A DNA stretch of 64,000 nucleotides from Paraphysoderma sedebokerense (lineage: Eukaryota; Blastocladiomycota; Physodermatomycetes; Physodermatales; Physodermataceae). A program made the translations under genes and the position numbers. Under the pieces are notes generated by a model. The model was not told the DNA's origin, did not search any database, and saw only the letters and a list, made by a program, of their open reading frames with translations. The stretch lies in NCBI GenBank assembly GCA_025602915.1, contig JAHLJZ010000022.1, forward strand, positions 1 through 64,000. Direction: 5' to 3'. Shown piece by piece: positions 27,879 through 39,903 of this stretch; position 1 is the stretch's first letter; every line of letters begins with the position of its first letter.

Positions 27879-29124
27879 ATGGGTGTTGCATACAAGATAT
27901 GGCTCTTTATGTTCAAAGTTCATAATGTTCTCGACTCTGTAGTCTTCAGACTATTGATCGCCTTTCGGTTAGCCCCGAAGCCAAAGCCCATCAAGGCCGG
28001 TCCCGGAAGTGGGGTATTCATTACTGGTATGTGGCGTCTTGGTTTTTATAGTGCTCCGCACTCGCTACCCAATGACATGTGTCTGAAAAGTATATTAACC
28101 ACTAATTTGACTGAAATAAAACAACAGGAACTTCGTCTGGAATTGGATACGGCACTACTGTCGCCTTGTTGTCCAAAGGATACACTATTTTTGCTGGTAA
28201 TCTTCCATCAGAAGATATCACAGGTCTCATCAAAGAATCTCGAGAATTACCGGGGACTCTAATTCCACTCAAGGTCGACGTTACGAAGCGTGAGATGATT
28301 GAAAAGGCTTACTCAGATGTCCAAACCTACTGTCACGATAACGAGGTGAAATTGGTTGGTCTCGTCAATAACGCTGGGGTCGCTTATACTGCTCCTTTGG
28401 AAATTATGGACGAAAAAATGTTAAACCGCGTGATGGATGTAAATCTGAAAGGTGTGGTGACGGTGACGAGAACATTTTTGCCAGAAATTCGAAAAAATCA
28501 AGGCAAGTGTATAGTGTTCGTTGTCGCGGAAAATATAATCGGTGAATCCGCTAATCTGACTTCGGATTACATGATGCATTTCATTACTGTATTTAGGTAG
28601 AATTGTTAGTGTTGCATCTGTCGATGGCTTTATCACTATGCCCAGCTTTTCACTTTATTGCGCCACCAAACACGGTGTCGAAGGTATGGCAATGTTGTTA
28701 TCTGCTTTCCAATGATAACTCGACTGACAAGACCTTGCACCTTCGTTCTTTAGGGCTCACTGATGCGCTCCGTCAGGAACTTTCTCCCTTTAACGTCTCG
28801 GTTGCTGCCATTGAACCCGGTGTCATTAACACCGGTCTTCACGACACATTAGTTCAGTCGTTAAAAACTTTCGAAACCATGTCCCCGGATCAAACTAAAA
28901 CATACGGAAAACATATCGAAAGTATTACAAAAGCTACTGAATTTTTGTTATCCAGAAAGATGGGGTTGATGCCAGAAGATGTTTCAGTCGCGATCATGCA
29001 CGCAATAGAGAGCGATTATCCCAGAACTAGATATTTGGTCGGTGTGGATGCTTACTTACATTCATGGGCTAGAAGGAATCTGAGTGATAGAGCTTTAGAT
29101 ATTTATATGAAGATTCTTTTGTAA
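27879..29124 (+). CDS. Short-chain dehydrogenase/reductase (SDR9C/retinol-dehydrogenase-like)
   Basis: Classical SDR with the NAD(P)-binding motif split by an intron: GSGVFITG joins TSSGIGYGT. Further motifs are VDVT, NNAGVA (about 28365-28380), and the active site Ser in IVSVASVDGF with YCATKHG (about 28648-28670), so the Ser, Tyr and Lys of the catalytic set are present. The C-terminal part (LRQELSPFNVSVAAIEPG, then a YLVGVDAYLHSW-type ending) resembles the SDR9C group of retinol and 17-beta-hydroxysteroid dehydrogenases. The N-terminus from the ATG at 27879 (MGVAYKIWLFMFKV) is hydrophobic and likely a membrane anchor, suggesting the ER. An in-frame ATG at 27786 exists but lies upstream of the TATA-like box. 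Substrate cannot be told from sequence. Confidence 0.88.
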
Positions 29125-29400
29125 TGATCTAAAAGATAGACGTTCGAACTGAAAAATTTTGTTCTATATACTATTAATAAGCCATTGACAATAAATATTA
29201 TTCAATCTAAACCATTCAACCATGGTTTCTTTGAATGTAACGAATCAAATTGCTGAATACGCGAATTGCGAATTATTTATTGAGAAACACTCATCTCTTC
29301 GAGTTCCGCCAACACAGTTCCGAGCCATCCGCCCACTCAACACTGAATGCAAAAAATTCTTTGATTCCACTCCAAACTCTAATAACTTTTGAGATCAAAA

Positions 29401-30301
29401 ATGACAACGTCGACCGATCCTTTTGAAGATTTATCACGGCGAGCATTTTTTTCTGCCTCTCAACCAATAGAATCAATAGCCACACCATCATCTCATTCTT
29501 CGTTTCCTTCATCCCGCCATCCTCCTTCATCGATTTCCACATCCCTTGCACCTTCGCCGTCACCGTTATCGTTACCATCGTCGCAGTCAAATCAGAATAT
29601 TCTTCACCGTTTAAGTCGACAATTCAGATTGATCACATTGATCTTGCTGTTTAATTTTATTACGGTGATAGGGACGACAATCTTCTGGGGGAGATTAACA
29701 GAGGGAATGGACGGTACGAGTATGTACTTTCATTGGAATGTAGTTTGGAAGTCATTGGGTTGGTTGATAATTATATTGGCATTGGGTAAAATGATTCTAT
29801 TATCTGTATGTAATATTCTAAATTTTTCATTTTTCTTGATCCATATGATATCTCTTTGGTTTTGTTAAAAAATCGGCCATAAAATTCTTCATTGGCGAGG
29901 GTTGCTTCTCGAATACTTATTATTGACCATTTTCTTATTTTAATTTCTTATTTTCAGATGGAATCGGGAACGCAAAAAAGAAAAACCGTATACTTTGATC
30001 TATACTTCATTTTTAGTGGATTTCGAATCGGAATGTTATCGTACTTGGCTCTAGGTATTCCAACATCTGGTATGAATTCTTCCTTCCTAATGTCTGAATT
30101 CAGTTCAGTTAAACGATAAGGTTGTCTAATTTACAATATCTAGGATCATCTGGGCTGCTGATCACTTTTATACATTACTCCCTCGGAAACCATTTCTTGT
30201 TCCTATTAAGTGGACTCATCACAATAGGAATATTGAGCGTACTAGGTCTCGATGTTCGATTGTTTAGAGAAGTTTATGAATTTGCTCGAAGATTGGAGTG
30301 A
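29401..30301 (+). CDS. Small multi-pass membrane protein, unrecognised
   Basis: Three exons, about 230 residues. The cytosolic-looking N-terminus (MTTSTDPFEDLSRRAFF) is Ser/Pro-rich for about 60 residues. Hydrophobic segments then follow: LITLILLFNFITVIGTTIF, SLGWLIIILALGKMILL, then after the first intron (about 29806-29957) GFRIGMLSYLALGIP, and after the second (about 30071-30143) LLSGLITIGILSVLGL. Both introns join in frame (ILLS-MESGTQKRK and PTSG-SSGLLITF). This predicts four or so membrane spans with a short charged C-terminus. I do not recognise the family. The regular hydrophobicity, clean splice sites and stop codon make it a believable gene. Confidence 0.6.
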
Positions 30302-30494
30302 ACTGTATATACTTTTTCTGCTTGTATGTACAGTTAAGAGAAAGAAGGGAAACGGAAAATGTTTCAAGCAAATGGCAGAAATGGATCATTACATAAATGT
30401 ATTTATAGAGTAGAAAAGACAATTGTAAATTAATATATACATGTATAAAGCACGATTTTTCCAAAGGGAAAATAGGGGAATTCGACTTTGTATC

Positions 30495-32552
30495 TTAAAA
30501 TCCACGAAACCAGAATACTTCAATGGTGGCAATCTCAAAATGTTTAGTAGGTATTAAAGGCTGATTGTTGAATGTGGCACAGGTATCGGTTGTTCCGCTT
30601 GTCAGACTCTGATTTAGCCATATTGCTTGACCACTAGTAGTACAGTTTATTATTCATTAGGCAAAATTACGAGAAGTAAGAGCGAAACAAACCTGCCGCC
30701 CCCACCAATCGTCAGATCTTTGGACGTCCCCATCATAAAGCAATCTTTTCGATCTTCGACTGCGAAATCCAACTCATCTGAATTTTCGGATTTCTTCGTT
30801 TCAATTCCAACTCCGCTTTCGTTTTCGCTAAAAGCACCCGATACTGAAGATTTCAGCGGAGATTCGTTATACTCTGATCTAGTATTCGCTTCAACCCAAT
30901 AATACACATCCACTTTGGGGGTTAAGCTGAAAATAAAAGTTTCGCCGGTTCCAATAAACTTATTAAAATCATCCACGTTGGGCCAACTTTTACTGCAATA
31001 TGCCCCAATAACGAATCCACTCAACGTTTCAATGAGAATCAATGTAGGTTCACGTTCTCGCACCAAATCATAAAAAGTACTTAAACTATGGCCGTGTTTC
31101 TTGGTAGTAAATATTAGATCTAACTCGTGAAATCGATATCTTGAGGGTATCCAGCTCCAAATGCGTTCCCATTGGGTATCTGTTATAAATGAGGATGGGT
31201 CGCATAATTTCGGTCTCAGTTGTGTATACACATTACTTGATTCGGGTTCGTGCAAAGACGAATCAGAAATTGCGTCGATAGAAAGTGAATTTCGTATTTG
31301 TTTAACTTTGTCGCGAGTAAATTGATAAGAAAACGCTTGCTTTGTGAGTTTATCGACGGAAATGTTGAAGGTTTGGTACATGAATAATGGTTTCAGTTCG
31401 TCAAGAGTGTCGCAGGCGAATATTCGTTCAGATTGAAGATATAAATAAGCAAGGCCATATCGATATAAAACTTTGTAACCTTCTATGATATATGAGTCGA
31501 GAATTCGGAATAGAACTGTCAGCGGGAATACTCCAAGAAACATATTACAAAACCATCGAGACCAAATTGGCGGGGTGTTCGAATATGGGGATTGAAGGTC
31601 GGTGATATGTTTATGGATTTTGGGATGCGTTTTCGACAGCAGCTCTGCAAAAACTATATTGAATACCTTGATATCTTTCTTGTATGTTGGAAAGTAACAC
31701 CAATGCCTATCTTCCATTTTCAATTTCTCCTTTCTAACCTTGCCAGTTAACGGATTGACGACCCCTAAGCTCTCTTTGATCATAAAATTCAATGTTCCCA
31801 ATACATCATCGGGCTGAAGATGATGTAACAGAATGTAAGTCAGAGCCGGAAGGAAGGGACAGTAATCTATGTTTGGGTAATCATGGGCTACTATTGCAAT
31901 GATACGTGAGGCGCTGAGGAGTCCGCGTTTGTTTAGGAATAGTTCGAATTGATCACTCGGCACCGACGGAAATCCGAACAGCGGGGGAGTAATTTGCGGC
32001 GGAACTTGAGAACCGTATACTCTGAATAGTGCTTTAGAGTAGTTTTTGTCGTATTCTAAGTGGATACCAAATTCAAGTCGCGAAAGGATTACGTTGGAGT
32101 TTGTTTTGGTTTCAGAGAGAGCTTTGAAATGATTTGAAAGAAACAACAAACCTGGCATTTTATGCATTTTCAGAAATTCTGGCCATACTAAACCTTTTGT
32201 ATATCATTTTATGTCACCATAGTCAAATATTGGTGAGTATACTCATTGGAAACACGACATTCAAGCACAACATTTACCAATAACAACAATGAAAAACTTA
32301 CTTCGTATACCATCAGGAACTCCCTTTCTGACCAAGAGTTTGACCTTTGTCTGACCCAAATCCGGCGCATGAAACAGGCTTTCTAATGAACCGTCGTTCC
32401 AAGCTTCTTCTACGGCCTAAATTGCAATTATCGCGCGAGTCAGACAGGGGGATCATGGATAAGATGATGGCAAAGGCTATTGGTGAGGAACAGACCTCGT
32501 CGGCTCTCTGAGTGGAGTATAGTCGGGTGTCTATGAGCTCAACGTTTGGCAT
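30495..32552 (-). CDS. TBC-TLDc protein, TBC1D24-like
   Basis: Order of domains: TBC (first two exons, from VRKGVPDGIRSK-VWPEFL at about 32300 to LYRYGLAYLYL at about 31440) then TLDc (about 31180-30500). TLDc is shown by LTPKVDVYYWVEANTRSE, TSKDLTIGGGG and, after the last intron (30634-30692), the ending GTTDTCATFNNQPL and ATIEVFWFRGF. Only spliced does the C-terminus match TLDc; the unspliced frame ends in nonsense. TBC followed by TLDc is the TBC1D24/Skywalker layout, linked to vesicle trafficking and the V-ATPase through TLDc. The TBC catalytic positions are degenerate: IVAHDYPN where GAPs have IxxDxxR, and YCP where they have YxQ, so it is probably not an active Rab-GAP. The start at 32552 (MPNVELID) is preferred; an in-frame ATG at 32633 is possible. 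Confidence 0.85.
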
Positions 32553-32770
32553 ACTAAGTATATAACTGAGGAAAGTGCGGAGTGAATGCGTGCGGAGATG
32601 GAATCGAACGAGGAATCGACGATCACATGACATCCCCGCAACTCTGCCTAAACTCTAAATTAACTTTAAATCCATGTAATATATAACACTACTATGATAT
32701 ATCACTCTCTTATCATTTCTAATCTATCTAATATATATAATTAGTAATAATATTAGGAATCTTAGTAATA

Positions 32771-34399
32771 ATGGCGATGGATCTCGACTCTGCCCTGGCC
32801 CTGATGAAGCGACAGTACGCCTGCAACCGTCCTCTGCATATGATTCATTTTCCCTCGCTCGCTGATAACGTTGGTAATTCGTCGTGCTGTTCATTGTAGT
32901 AATTTTGAATCTCATTCTCTATTTTCTCAAGATTTCTTGGGTCGATGATACTGTTCAATGCCAGTTTCTGCATCAGGTAACAGCAAAAATCATTTTTTAC
33001 ATTTCATGTTCTGAGTCTAAGCAGGGAAATTTTCTATCATTCAATAGGTCATACATTCACCTCAACTAAATAATTATCCACCAGCTCAGACCTACACTGT
33101 ATCATTTATGAAAAAGTACATAAGGTTAATTGAGGATTCGTTTCAGGTAAGCATTTTTCGGTATCGTCTGCAGATCCAATTTTAGATGGTAACGACTTTG
33201 ATTGTAGGCTGTCAATGAAGAACTGATACAGTATTACTGCGAGATTGTTACTACGGCACCAAAAAGGTATGAATGTTCTCAGTTCAGCTGTATTAAAAAG
33301 ATATATCACCGACCCCGGGCGCTCACTATGGGGTGACTTTTAAGACCCGAAGAAGGCGGATCCTTCAGTACGACATACAAAACATACTTTCTTGATCCCG
33401 CTTGTAAAAGCTATGTCACAGTGAAGGAAGATCAAAGTACACTTGGAGGTGGAACGACTGGTGAGTGGTCACACATTATGGGTGCATCAACCATGAATGA
33501 ATCCTTCCTTCCATTGACAAACTGATATTGTTTATTCGGTCATTACAGGCCTCCGTACTTGGGCAGCTGGGTTTGTCAATACAATATTAAGTACATAACT
33601 CGCTTCATCTATCCCTTACTGATCTCCGCAACTCAGACTGCACATGATCGAATACCTCTTGCAACACCCCGAGTCGATCAGGAGCAAGAAAATTTTGGAG
33701 CTAGGATCTGGAGTTGGTTTGGTGGCTATGGTATGCGCACATTTGGACGCCAAATCAATAATAGCCACAGATTGCGACTATAGGGTGTTGAATCGTATCA
33801 GGGAGAACGTCGAAATTGGTGGGTCTTTGGCTTTTTCGATTTTTCGCTTCTACATCCATTTTTCCAGTTCTCTTCCTCTTCCTCTTTTTCTTGTGCATTA
33901 ACTATAGCTCTTATTGACTTCTAGTAGAATCGAATCAATCTCGGTCTTCCAACATTACCATCACCAAACTAGATTGGGAATCCTTCATTCCGGATGAATT
34001 GTCATGTCTCGATTTTGACATGATAATATGTTCCGATGTGACATACGATGACCGTATTATTCCCCCTTTGCTGAATGTGATATCTAATCTGGTGCGATTG
34101 AAGAAGAAATCGCTTGAAGATGTGGAGATTCTGGTTGCAGCGACGATAAGGAGGGAAGACACGTTCGGTGTGTTCGAACATGAAGTCCGTATGTACTGTT
34201 TTCAAAATTTGATTTACAATATCATGTAAGAAAGATCTTCGATTTATAATATTTGTGAAATTAATCTACTCCTTTAGATCAGCATGGATTCAAATATACT
34301 GTTTTGAAAGATATATCTAGCGAGCAGGGATTACAATTTTTCTTTCATGATGAAGAGAAGACCAAAGCAAAGATAATGAAAATTGAGAAGCGATATTAA
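32771..34399 (+). CDS. EF2 lysine methyltransferase (EEF2KMT/FAM86, Efm3-like)
   Basis: About eight exons. The N-terminal FAM86 region carries VIHSPQLNNYPPAQTY and SFMKKYIRLIEDSFQ. After TTGLRTWAA, a strongly conserved FAM86 mark at about 33545-33570, comes the seven-strand methyltransferase core: motif I KILELGSGVGLVAM (about 33692-33733), acidic SAM loop ATDCDYRVL, KLDWESF, and the motif CSDVTYDD (about 34030-34053) where class members have a D-x-x-Y. It would trimethylate a lysine of elongation factor 2 in the cytosol, by homology. The final exon ends KIEKRY then TAA. The exact donor of the first intron near 32873 is ambiguous by a few bases. Confidence 0.82.
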
Positions 34400-34534
34400 G
34401 AAATAAATTGTCAAAACTACATATGAGACAGTTAAAACAACAATTTTAGATTAAAAGTTAATTACACGAAACACACCCGATCCAGCGGTTCGCGGTTCGT
34501 CTTCCAAGATATAACCATTCAAAAGACATCAGCG

Positions 34535-36955
34535 ATGATACTACAAACCCACATATGCCGTCCTTCTATTCATCGTCTTCATTATCTTATAAGTCAGACG
34601 CAACTATCTGCTCGCCTTGTTCTTGCTCGCCCTTCAGTTTTACACCGACTTCCTCATTGCGCTCCTCCATTCAATCTAGTGCAGCCACCTAAAAGACCAC
34701 ATTCAGGGCATTCCCATCATCATAGTAAACATCAACATGAAGAATTGACTGGTAATTATCCTTTTTCTGTCCCTTGTGTTCACCTTCTGCCGTAAGTTCC
34801 ACAGCTTCTCTAATGAACTCGGCTATCGTCGGTGGCTGAATAGAGTTTTACTACTGAATCATGAATTATGAATAATATCTTGAACATATTAAGCTAACTC
34901 ATTGAAACATTTTGGCTTGTTTTGTCCAAAATAATGACGGTAAATCTTGCAACAGGCGAAGGAGCAAGGATAACGATTATCGGGATTATCAGTAACGTGG
35001 GGTTATCAATAGTTAAAGCGTTTGGGGGTTGGTAAGTTCTACATTACTTCTTTACAATATCTAGTCAGGCGTACATTACTTTCGACCGAATTTTATTCTT
35101 GCTGTCTTGATATTCAATTGAATGTGGAAAGACTGTGTGTTAATTTCTTTAACTTTTTGGGTGGTCGCGACTTCACTTCGAACACGAAATTTCTGTTAAG
35201 GTGGTACAATTCACCGTCCTTGTTAGCTGATGCGGTCGGTACCATTTTTCCTTCTAAGTTTCTTTCGGCGTTTGTTTGCATTAAAAGATAGACAAATTGG
35301 TTTTCATTGACTTCGTACTTTGGATGAATGGAAGGATCTATCGCGATGGGATTCATGACAGTGGTTTCGTGATGACAGTGACTAACATATGCATAATATA
35401 GGGCCATAATATATCCGATCTGTTGTCTGATTTCGTAACATTATATTCAGTACGATATAGTCGGAAGAAGCCGGATGAATCATTTCCTTGGTAACATCAC
35501 ATTCGTTTACTTCACGCTGCCCTCACCAAAATTTCTTACTTGTTGATTGTGTGTGATTTTGATTCATACACTATATAGGGGTTACGGTATATACATTTTA
35601 CACTATTGAGAGTACATGGATGGAAAGAATCGAAAACATCAAAACGATGATGATATAATTCCGACTAAGAAAGTATGATTCGTTCATTCTTAGGCAAAAT
35701 TGAGTCCCTGGGAACATTTACAATATCCGGACTTCTATTGAGCGGTGCAGTATGTACATCAAATTTGCCGTAATAGCACATGCATCTCTATGAACAATCC
35801 ATCTCCTACGTTTAAACTTCCATTGATCTGTCACATTATCTCTAGATCGGATTCGGCCTCCACTCTACATCAGTTCTCCTTCCGTACATTTTTACGGTCT
35901 CCGAAGCTCATGCCTTACTCCCGCATATTGGTCACTCCAACGGCCACGGAGGCCATGTAATAGACGGCTGGGCCTTATCGATTGCACTTGGAAGTTTGGG
36001 TGTTAAAGAATGGTTGTACAGGGCGACTATCAAGGTAGGGAAGAAGTTGAATAGCCCAGTATTGATCGGAAATGCATGGCATCATCGAAGTGGTTTGTAC
36101 CCTTTTGCTTTCTTGATTTCTCATACCGTCCCTTTGTTACTGACCCTGAACTGCGAAAGATGGTCTCGCTTCAGGCGTAGCAGTTCTAGGAATCGGTGGA
36201 TCGTTATTAGGGTTTCCAGTTCTGGATCCAGTAGGTGGTCTTGTAGTGTCTGCTATGATCTTCAAAGTAGGTTACGACATGGGGAAATCTTCCCTGTTGG
36301 AGTTGCTAGATGCTGGTGTGGTATGTTGTTCTTTCTCTGGTGATGTTTTTGAGTATAATCTCTTGTAAAAAACTGAAAGCGTCAACTCCGCGTAAATTTG
36401 TAGGATCGAGAAACGAATGTTAAGATTCAAAAAGTATTAGATGAATTGAAGGTTTGTTGCTGTTCGATACATTTTATGTTAAATGAGATTTCAGTCAGTT
36501 TGGTTTATAACTTTTATTGTATTTTTTCAATTCACGCAGAACACCAACAAGAATGCCATTGATTTTACAAAGTAATGTCTTGCTTCTTTTCTGTTCTTAA
36601 ACTTCTGTGTGTTTTTATCTCATAATTTTCTTGTCTTCGCTGTTCCTCCTCCCTGTTCCATTTTTTCGAACAAATTCAATTTCTTCGAAAAAGACTCAAA
36701 ACACGGCAATCAGGTCCATTCATCCATGTATCACTTTCTGCTACACTGCCACCTTCAATGTCAGTTTTAGAAGCTACCCAGTTGACCAAAGATGTTAAGA
36801 CTAGATTGAAACAGCTGGATTTGGATGGTGAATTGAATGTCTTTGTTGGAGTCGACTGCGACCGAAGCGCTGTTATGGCGGCTGAAGAGTTGGGAAGTGG
36901 GACAAGGTCGAGATGTGATCCCGCTCATTCCGACGGGGAAGTGCATACACATTGA
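34535..36955 (+). CDS. Mitochondrial-type cation diffusion facilitator (CDF/SLC30, Mmt1/2-like)
   Basis: The N-terminus (MILQTHICRPSIHRLHYL) is rich in Arg and hydroxylated residues and lacks acids for about 60 residues, as in a mitochondrial targeting peptide; a His-rich stretch HSGHSHHHSKHQHEE follows. The CDF core is readable after splicing: NVGLSIVKAFGGWWYNSP, LLADAGHNISDLLSD (metal site HxxxD), FPWGYGKIESLGT, a His-rich loop HIGHSNGHGGH, IGNAWHHRSDGLASG (second HxxxD), LDPVGGLVVSAMI, and the C-terminal SGPFIHVSLSATL. Both metal sites are intact. It should export zinc, iron or manganese across the inner mitochondrial membrane; the metal cannot be told. The gene is split into unusually small exons, including 34 nt (35201-35234) and 8 nt (35579-35586). 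Confidence 0.85.
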
Positions 36956-37867
36956 GCGGGTGGCACGTGTAGAATATGGTGAATATCGGTGTACGATAAG
37001 CGAACATATGACTTCGATTTGTGAATAGAATCTCAACTCATACTTAATCAATCTGCATCACTCGCAACACATGTCAGTCAAGGGAGTGACAAAGCAAACA
37101 GAATCTTACGAATCTGATTTGGCGAGAAATTGACCGAGGCTTGGGTGTCGTGAGCGATGAGCACGACTCCTGAGTTTATTCATTCCAGCCTGGAAATGGA
37201 AAAAATCTACCACGATTTATCATGATGAGATGTATTCCGCAGTCTGCTGATCAAATTGTGGAGAGGAAAGATCGGCTAAGGTTGACACGCTTCCCTGAGA
37301 GCGGGATATTGGTACCACACTATAGATGTTAGAAATAAAGATGAAACAACTCTCCACATAATGCTGATATATATTGTTATTAAATATTTTAATTTTTGAG
37401 TGCCACATAGCATGTACTCGCCGTGAATCAGACTAAAAAGAAGAAAGAATGCAACAAAGCCACCAGTCTGGTCTGCAACGCAAAGATGGTCATTCCTCAT
37501 CGTTTTAAAAGCTTTTACTGTCGCCTCATATTTCCCCGTTAACTAGTGTATATGTCCATAGGCACCGAATCGTGCCCGCTAGAAGCGGAATATACGACTC
37601 TGTTATATGGATTCAAGCCGCTTCTTTCAATCCCTGTTTCGCCACCCGGATTGTTATTTTGACTTTGACGAGAATGGATAAGCTGTATGAGATTGTGTCG
37701 AGACGAGGTTGAAATTTTTAGTCCGAAGACACCAAGCCACGGCTGCGCGAATTTTAGCCTCAAGCATTCATCCGGTGTAAAATTATTCAGATGTTATAAG
37801 TATCGGTGAAGCACTGCAAGTTCAGTATCCCCATCATATTGTATATCGAAACAAAGTATCACTTAAC
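36956..37867. other. Intergenic region without recognisable gene
   Basis: About 900 bp between two plus-strand genes. Short open frames occur on both strands (for example 37276-37500 and 37539-37763 minus) but carry no motif or signal. I see no repeat, RNA gene or clear TATA box. Confidence 0.4.
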
Positions 37868-38945
37868 ATGAAATCCATCACCTACGTTTTCGCCGCATCA
37901 GCTGCATTGGTTATTCTATCGGAGACTGTGCGGGCACAATCTCCGCTCTGGAAAGAAGGAATGCTTTCATGGGATTGCACAGTTCAATTGGCTAAAACTT
38001 CGGCCAATGCTTTAGATCCTTGTGGTAAATGGATTACTGAAGTCGACCCATGGAAAGTGTTTATGACTTCCGATGGGGTAAGTTCTGATGCCAGATCAGC
38101 AATGCGCTTGTCATGGACGCAATTCACTAACTTTGAAATGCTAGAAAACGGACTTCATTCTTTCAAGCACCAAAACCATCTGTTCCGACCAATGCTTCGA
38201 AGCCGCTAAAACTTCCAAAGCTGAAATTGAATCAAAATGTCCAGCTAGCAATTTCGTTGACGAAAAGATTCGGTTTGGCGCCAGTTCCGCCCTCATCCTT
38301 CGGGACGCCGTCTGTGTAAAGGATGCCAATGAACTTTGTGCCGTCAAGTTAGCCAACAAAGCAAAGGAATTGGGTATTACTGAAAAAATATTCAGTATGG
38401 TTGTACCCACCATTCCAGAGTTATTGTTGAAAGTTCGCAATTTTACGTTCCCCGACAGAATACCACTTCCTAACGAGAAAAGAAATGCTATGGTAGTCGG
38501 TATCGCAACAGACATCGTAAATAAAATTGCAAGAGGGGTTGGCGACTTACCGAATGAGTACGCTTTATTTTTGCGTTCATTTTTCAAATTTGTATAAACA
38601 AAAAACTAACCAAACATGGTATGAATTAGATACGTTTGTTCTAAATGTATTGAATTCCAAGGTGAACAAATTTACGCATGGTACAACACCCAAGTATCTC
38701 AACGTCTTGAACAAGTCTTCACCAATGCACCTGAACTCAAAGCTGCTGTAGAGAATTTAGTCGACAAAGCCAACCAAAAGTGTGGTCCTGAATTTATCAA
38801 CAGAAATGCTCAATTGACCGTTGGAAAATCTAATGAGGCTCAACTGCAAGTGACGGGAACTAGTAGTAGTAATGCTGCCAATATCGAGGCAATGACAAAG
38901 ACTTTGTTGAGTGTTGTTCTTGGTGGCGCTGTGCTCGCCTTTTAA
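37868..38945 (+). CDS. Secreted cysteine-containing protein, probable GPI anchor
   Basis: Three exons joined in frame (introns 38078-38143 approximately, and 38558-38629). Signal peptide MKSITYVFAASAALVILSETVRAQ. The mature part has about ten Cys in short motifs: SWDC, DPCGKW, TICSDQC, SKCPAS, DAVCV, ELCAV, YVCSKC and QKCGPE. The C-terminus has a Ser-rich small-residue stretch (GTSSSNAAN) followed by a hydrophobic end LLSVVLGGAVLAF, the pattern of a GPI attachment signal. A cell-surface or wall protein is therefore likely. I do not recognise the family. The second intron matters: read through it the frame ends early at 38597, while splicing yields LPNE-YVCSKC and a further 100 residues. Confidence 0.75.
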
Positions 38946-39227
38946 ATTGGCAGTGACCGAGGTTGAATCCGGAATTCAAATATTTCATCCCAGTAACAGA
39001 TAATGTAATCAATGAAGTAATAGTGTACTCAAATTTTAAGATAATATAACCCAAAGAAAAAACAATAGCGCCGGCGCTTCAAAAAAGCATAATTATGTGC
39101 TCTTGCTTTAATGGTTCACTTTCACATTTCATTGCATAATCAAGGCGAATCTACATGAAGAGAACAAAATACAATACTTTAATAATCTATTCACAATGGA
39201 ATCTGTACAAGTCAAGGTGTAATCATG

Positions 39228-39886
39228 TCATTCATCATCTGAATCATCTACACTGTCATGCTTATAAGTGTGTTTTTTGTTCCCCCATTTGGTTACTTTT
39301 ACTACTTTCCGATATTTATTCCTCACTTTGGTGTTCTTGCCTGCCACCAGCTGTTCTAATATCTGTGAAAATTAAGCCAACAAGAACGGAAGAAGGCAGA
39401 GCAAAAAGTAGCGGTCAATAAATCTGTCCTGCTCGAGATAAAACCCTTGAAAAAGCAGAGACATACCTTCTGTTTCGCCAATGTCTCTTTCCGTTCGTAC
39501 AGCCTTACCCTTTCTCTCTCCTTTTCATTTTGAATCTCAACGTTATTCGCCCTGAAATACTGCAAATTCTTCTCAAACACTTCTTCCTCCCGATTTTTTC
39601 TTGCCTCTTTAAAAGCACCGACTACCCCATCTTCTCCAACACCAATCCATGTGTTCAACTCTGAATCAAAGTATTTCAATTTATCGTCATTAGACCGTTT
39701 CACGCCTGAAGATAATCGGTCTTTTGATTGGTGAGTGGTTAACGTTAAATTGTATTTCCTTTTCTTTATGGGTTTCTTGGATCGAGTGTTTCTACTTGGG
39801 TCGGCGGATGAGGCATTGGACGCAGTCGATGAGGAAGTTGAACGAAGGAGTTCAGATATCTGTCGTTTTAAAATCTTTTGCGACAT
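39228..39886 (-). CDS. Small basic, coiled-coil nuclear-like protein, unrecognised
   Basis: Two exons (intron about 39363-39467, joining LAKQK to ILEQLVAGK), about 180 residues. Begins MSQKILKRQISELLRSTS, followed by a Ser/Arg-rich stretch with NTRSKKPIKKRKYNL as a likely nuclear or nucleolar targeting signal. Next is a conserved-looking core (YFDSELNTWIGVGEDG, FKEARKNREEEVFEKNLQYF), a charged helix, and a final basic then acidic end HDSVDDSDDE. The composition resembles small ribosome-biogenesis factors, but I do not recognise the family and would not name one. It is divergent from the PIERCE-like gene. Confidence 0.6.
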
Positions 39887-39903
39887 CTTGAATTGCTCTT
39901 TAT

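Noticed and set aside
29291-29590. Minus-strand Met/Lys-rich frame
   Set aside because: Antisense of the Ser/Pro-rich N-terminus of the small membrane protein.
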